NCBI RefSeq assembly: GCF_020740795.1
Contig: NC_067294.1
Location: 17,985,001-18,049,000, forward strand
Direction: 5' to 3'
DNA: 64,000 nt
Source: Apus apus
Lineage: Eukaryota > Chordata > Aves > Apodiformes > Apodidae
Below the pieces are notes generated by a model. It ran no database searches. It was not told the DNA's origin and saw nothing but the letters and a program-made list of their open reading frames with translations. Below are positions 59,023-64,000 of the stretch, piece by piece; the first letter of the stretch is position 1; every line of letters starts with the position of its first letter. A program made the translations under genes and the position numbers.

Positions 59023-61404
59023 TGCGGCCCAGTCGCCTTCCTCGCCGAGGTTGGTGGCCTCCTGCGAGCACACCGAGCTGCGCTGGTCGGGCGGGCCGGG
59101 GGGCAGCCCGGCGGGGAAGCAGGGCAAGAGCGGCCTGAGGAAGCGAAACTCGCTGTTGACGGTGCCGCCGGCGAAGCAGATGTCGTAGACGTAGCTGCGG
59201 GGCAGGGAGCCCGCCGTGCTCTCCGTCACAGCCGTCGGGAAGGTGGGCAAGGGCTCGGCCCTGGCCCGCCGCAGCCTCAGCACCACGGCGGCCACGGCGC
59301 TGGCCACGAAGAGCGCCGACACGCAGGCCAGCGAGGCGATGAGGTAGAGGGTGAGGGGCCCGTCGGGCTCGGCGGCCGGCGCCTCCTCGCTCCGCCGCCA
59401 GTGCGCGTCGGAGAAGCCGTCCACCAGGGCGATGGCCAGGGTGGCGCTGGCGGAGCGCGGCGGCTGCCCGCGGTCTCGCACCAGCACCACGAGCCTCTGG
59501 CGGGCCGCGTCCCTCTCCGCCACGGCCCGCGCCGTGCGCACCTCGCCGCTGTGCAGCCCCACGCGGAACAGCCCCGGCTCCGTCGCCTTGGCCAGCTCGT
59601 ACGACAGCCACGCGTTCTGCCCCGCGTCCGCGTCCACCGCCACCACCTTGGCCACCAGCTCGCCCGCCGCCGCCCCGCGCGCCACCAGCTCGCCCGCCAA
59701 CGCGCTGCTGCCGGGGGGCGGGTGCAGCACCACGGGCGCGTTGTCGTTCTCGTCGCGCACCACCACGCGCAGCACCGCCTGCGCGCTCAGCGGCGGCGAG
59801 CCGCCGTCGGCAGCGCGCACCGCCACCTCCAGGCCGCGCACCTCCTCGTAGTCCAGCGCCCGCAGCACGTACACGTCCCCGCTCACAGCGTTGACCGACA
59901 CGGCGGGCTGCTCCTTGCCCTCCTGCCGCACCAGCGCGTAGCTGACGCGGGCGTTCTCCCCCGCGTCGGCGTCCGTGGCCTTCACGCTGCCGATCCGGAC
60001 CATCGGGCTGTTGTTCTCCGTCACCCACAGCGTGTACACCTGCTGCGCGAACTCGGGCGCGTTGTCGTTCACGTCCGAGATCCGCACGAAGATGCTTGCC
60101 CGCGAGCTCAGCCGCGGCCTGCCCCAGTCCAGCGCCGTGATGCTGATGTTATACTCCGCCGTCCTCTCCCTGTCCAGCGCCGCGTTGGTTCGCAGCTCGT
60201 AGTAGCTGTCGAACGTGGGGCTGAGGCTGAACGGCAGGTCCCCGGCGATCGAGCACTCCGTCCTGCCGTTGTCCCCGGAGTCCCGGTCCCGCACGCTGAA
60301 CAGGGCCACCACGGTGCGCGGCGCCGCGTCCTCGGCGATGGAGGCGCTGACGGACGTGAGCGCTATCTCCGGGGCGTTGTCGTTCACGTCCAGGACCTCC
60401 ACATGCACTTTACAGTGGCCGAAAAACCCTCCGCCGTCGGTGGCTCTCACCACCAGCTTGTGTACCTTCGCTTCTTCGAAGTCGAGGTTGCCCGCCACCC
60501 GAATCTCCCCCGTGGCAGGGTTCAGCTCGAAGAGCTTCACGGTCCTCTCCGGTGTCTGGGTGAAGGTGTAACGCACCTTCCCGTTGGAGCCTTCGTCGGG
60601 ATCCATGGCCACGACTCTGACCACCAGCTGCTCCGGGGGGCTGTTCTCGGCCAGCCGCACCTCGTACACCTCCCGAGCGAAGACTGGGGTGTTGTCATTG
60701 ATATCGAGCACCACGATCCGGACCCGAGCAGTGCCCGAGCGGGGTGGCGAGCCCCCGTCGGTGGCCGTGAGCACTAAGTTCAGCTCTCGCTGCTCTTCGC
60801 GGTCCAGCTGACGCTCTAGGACCAGCTCCGCGAATTTGGCTCCGTCTTCCGCAGTTGAGACAGCGAGGGAGAAATGCGAATTGGAGCCGAGGCTGTAGTT
60901 CTGCAAACCGTTCATACCCACGTCCCTGTCCTGGGCGCTTTCCAGAGGGAATCGGGACCCAGTAGATGCCGTTTCAGGAATCTCTAAAACCACCTCCTTC
61001 TTCGGAAACACGGGGGAATTGTCGTTCACGTCACGAACCTCCACCTCCCCGCGGATCAGCTGCATCGGATTCTCAAGGAATACCTTAAAGAAGAGCGTGC
61101 AGGTCTCGCTCTGCGGACAGAGCTGCTCTCGGTCCAGCGACTCCTTCACCGTCAGGACGCCGCTGCTCGGATCCAGGCGGAAAAGCTGCTCGTTCCCCTC
61201 GGACACAACGCGGGCCTTGCGAGCCGCCAGCTGGCTCGCAGCCACCCCCAGCTCCTTGCCAATGTCGGCGACAAAGGACTCCCTCTCCATTTCCTCCGCC
61301 ACAGAGTAGCGGAGGCGCTCGGCCCCGCTCTGACACACGCAAACGCACAGAAGAAACAAGAGCACTTGCCTCTCGCTGCCTCCGCTCCGTCTCCCGCTCG
61401 CCAT
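59020..61404 (-). CDS. Protocadherin variable exon, beta-like with a splice donor (V1)
   Basis: A 795-codon variable exon: signal peptide (MASGRRSGGSERQVLLFLL), [16 protein letters not shown]1 with CPQSETC, six EC repeats, and a membrane segment about 686-709. The tail has YVYDICFAGGTVNSEFRFLRP, close to the beta tail motif seen in V2 and V3. Unlike them it does not end in a clean beta-style terminus. After GEEGDWAAQ there is a strong phase-0 donor CAG|GTGAGG, and the frame only runs on 42 low-complexity codons to a stop at 58891. It therefore probably splices to downstream constant exons as gamma genes do. An in-frame ATG 15 codons upstream (61449) is an alternative start; 61404 fits the signal peptide and has G at -3 and +4. 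Whether it should be called beta, gamma or an ancestral intermediate cannot be settled here. Confidence 0.9.
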
Positions 61405-61630
61405 CCCTCTCCACCAAAGCCATCCACCCTCCTCCGCGGCTCCCAGCATTTTTTCTCACCGGCGTCCGAGGCAGAGCGCTCTGGCTCAGGGGTGGCGGCA
61501 GAAGGGGCTCGGAAAGCCCCCGAGCACCCCGGCTCCGTGCCCCGCCGCCCTTCCCCAGCAGCTCCCGCGGCTGCTTTTTGTCTCCCGCTGCCTGCACAGC
61601 CGGGGCGGGCGGAGGAACCTGCGGCTCCGT

Positions 61631-61647
61631 GGCCAACACCCCCACCC
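61631..61647 (-). promoter_or_regulatory. Degenerate CSE-like sequence upstream of V1
   Basis: GGGTGGGGGTGTTGGCC lies about 227 bp upstream of the V1 ATG. It matches the gamma-B CSE at 14 of 17 bases, but the CGCT core is replaced by GGGT. It is a weak candidate by position and flanks only. Confidence 0.35.
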
Positions 61648-61759
61648 AGCGTCGCAAGGCGGAATCTTCCCTCTGCCTTTTTCGGGCCAGCGCTGCTGCC
61701 GCAACGATGCTGCTGTTCTGGGACACACCATCCTTAGGCTGTTTAATTCGCAGTCTGTA

Positions 61760-62699
61760 GCACACTCCATCCAAACGACACACCACTCCAGGGGATCTTT
61801 AAGGTCCTTTCCAAGTCAAACCATTCCACGATTCTACAGTCCTTTCTTCTTTGGTGTTACCGCACTGGCTTAGAAATCCCTGAGAGGTCCCTGTACTTAG
61901 AGATCAAACCTGAATCCCCGGACCTGTGTAAGGACCGACGGCCAACAAGTAGTTAATATCAAAGGCGAGGAGAGGTCACTAATGAAAGCCCCAGATACAC
62001 AAACGCTGAGGAGCGGGAGCAAAAGGAGACAACAGCAAGGACCAGGGATCTAACGGCACTAATCGATGGGCCATTAGCGGAACCATTCACGTGTAAACGG
62101 CAAGAGGTTCAACCAGAAACTTGTTAATGATGAGGGGAAAAAAGAAAGGAGACCATGGATTATCGCAAAGAGTCTCTGAAGAAAAAGTGACTTGATCAAA
62201 TTATTTTTTCTGGTGGATTTCTAAGAATATGAAATACTGATATGGGATGTCTAGAGGTAGGATCTTATTCAGTAGAAGGAGTGATAACGAGTGGACTCGA
62301 GACGACCAGCTGTGAGGAAACGGGTAGGGGAGTTGTGAGTGAGGGAAATACCACTATTACAGAAGAATTTTTGGTTCCTTTTCCAAGAGAGCATCCAGCC
62401 TCCTCTCCCACTCTGCATTCAGCCCAGTTAACGCTTTCCCCATCACTCTGATCAATGCAAACGTTACTTTCTCGCCGTATTAACTCGGTGCTTACCAACC
62501 AACGGGCTCTGCCCGACCTCTTAGAAAGGATCCTAACAGGGCAACCGAGATCTTTCAGCTGAGCTCGCAGCTGATGGCAGCCACGCAGCATCCGACTGGT
62601 GCTCACTGGTCTCTCCCTCCTTGGGAGCTTTCTCCTCCCCGCCCCTCCAACACACGCCCAGCAATGGCCTCAGCTGGGCTCAGAAAACCGCCCTGCACC
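61760..62699. other. Upstream of V1, no gene seen
   Basis: A short GATCTTTAAGGTCCTTTCCA-like piece followed by CATTCCACGATTCTACAG at about 61794-61840 resembles a small CR1 3' end. Otherwise no recognisable feature. Confidence 0.4.
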
Positions 62700-63905
62700 T
62701 CGCTCCGGGCCTGATCCCAGCTCTCTCTCATATCCCCTGCATCCAGCCCACTCAGAACGCATGGATGTGTTCCCGAAATGCTGCTGCTAGGTGGCTATTT
62801 CCTCGGCAATGACTGCGAGGAGTGACCTTCGAGACAGCACACTCACCAAGGGAGTTCCAACTGGGTTTTATTGGTTTCTCTCATCAGGCAATTGACTCTT
62901 ACACATGTGTGAGCAACAGGAAATATCACATGATTTATCGAGCAATAATAGCGAGAAGTGAAGGCAAAGAAACCAGAAAGCTTCTTGACGCCCTGTGTTC
63001 TACAGTGCCTGAAGTTTGTTGAAAGCGTTTTAGCCAATTTTCCTTTAAAAACACAAACTGTGCATTTAATTCTCTACTACGCTGCACTAAAAACTCCTGA
63101 AACGTTCATTTCAAACTTATAGTAAGAAAAAAAACCACAAGCAACAACCAAACCAAACGGGGATACATTGCTGGAAAGCCCTTCTTTACAGTCTGGAGAA
63201 CTTTCAGCTCCTGGTCATATCAGCAAAAGTGGACCAATGTCAGCTGTGTCTAAGGGAATCAGCTTTCCCTATTTCTTAATTAATTACTTCATTAGCATCA
63301 TTAACTTTGCTTCATATCTGGTTGGCCTGGTATTGCATAGTCTGCATAAAATTAAGACATTAATACAGAGCTCTCTTCATAAGGGAAAAAGAAAAAATAA
63401 AGAAGAGGCAATGGAAAGATGTCTGGATGATCTAATATGTTTATCCCAGGATCCCCCTGACATGTAGAAGCAGTAGCTCTCACTATCATATATCAAGTCT
63501 AGGTGTAATCAGCATGCAACACAGTCCTCATCTTCCTCTATGCACAGAAGAAACAGAAAATACAAATAGGAATAAAGTACTGCTCAAGGGAAGAGTGGGT
63601 TTGCTCTCCCACAGAGAAGACTAGCACTCCCATGGTATGTGTTTGGTGGAAGTTTGGTCTCTCTGTTTTCTTTCCCCTCTGAGGATGTTAGCCCGTGAGG
63701 ACAGACATGCTTGTCTTTCTCCTCCCTCACTGATGGCTGAGTCAAGGGTTTGGATCAGAACTGACATTTTGCTCCATCCCCTGGTTTCCAGCACAAGCTG
63801 CTTCCACAGCTCTGGGCCTCGTGTCTTCGGAGAGGGGAGCTCTGGCCTGCAAAGAACAGAGAGGGGAGGTTGTCATCTGAAGGTCAGCAGGCAACAGCAA
63901 CTGCA
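62700..63905. repeat. Beta-unit upstream duplication, copy 2
   Basis: Partner of 55305-56515. Short indels separate the two. No coding frame is shared consistently. Confidence 0.8.
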
Positions 63906-64000
63906 GTCAATGTAGTTAAATGGTTCTCCTGGTTTGAGGCAAGATGAAGCCAATTTTACTTTTACTGATTTTTTTTTTTTCCTTCAGTAAGCTTTCTTTT

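Overview
The window is vertebrate nuclear DNA, most likely from a bird. It carries many CR1 LINE fragments, including 3' ends with the ATTCTGTG-type octamer repeat, next to extremely GC-rich single-exon cadherin genes. It covers part of the clustered protocadherin locus, apparently the junction between the beta and gamma arrays. All eight protocadherin reading frames lie on the minus strand, so transcription runs from high to low coordinates. None of the short constant exons used by gamma genes is present; they should lie beyond position 1.

In transcription order the variable exons are: V1 (61404-59020, beta-like ectodomain and tail, but ending in a splice donor), V2 (54636-52138, beta-like, intronless), V3 (51384-48949, beta-type, intronless), V4 (43894-41444, gamma-B type), V5 (39271-36839, gamma-A type), V6 (25966-23528, gamma-B), V7 (19109-16668, gamma-A with an in-frame stop) and V8 (6147-3709, gamma-B). 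Each encodes a signal peptide, six extracellular cadherin (EC) repeats, one membrane segment and a variable cytoplasmic stub. V1 and V4-V8 end at phase-0 GT donors. Most have a CGCT-box-like conserved sequence element (CSE) about 130-250 bp upstream of the ATG. In this locus each promoter is chosen stochastically by CTCF/cohesin looping, and gamma exons are spliced to shared constant exons.

Large-scale layout: positions 788-19480 and 20101-39638 are two tandem copies of a unit of about 19-20 kb holding one gamma-B exon, one gamma-A exon and the same CR1 insertions. V4 and its flank start a third, partial copy. The 1 kb downstream of each gamma-B exon is itself a repeated module with an ATTTGCAT octamer, and extra exon-less copies lie at 220-2600 and 20101-22400. 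A single-copy, AT-rich spacer (44140-48948) separates the gamma-like and beta-like parts. V1 and V2 form a smaller duplicated pair that shares upstream DNA (55305-56515 and 62700-63905).

The main point of interest is the mosaic pattern of identity. The membrane-proximal EC repeats, membrane segments and tails are homogenised between paralogues, with sharp edges that look like gene-conversion boundaries. The EC1-EC3 recognition regions stay different. Almost all open frames on the plus strand over the genes are shadows of GC-rich coding sequence.
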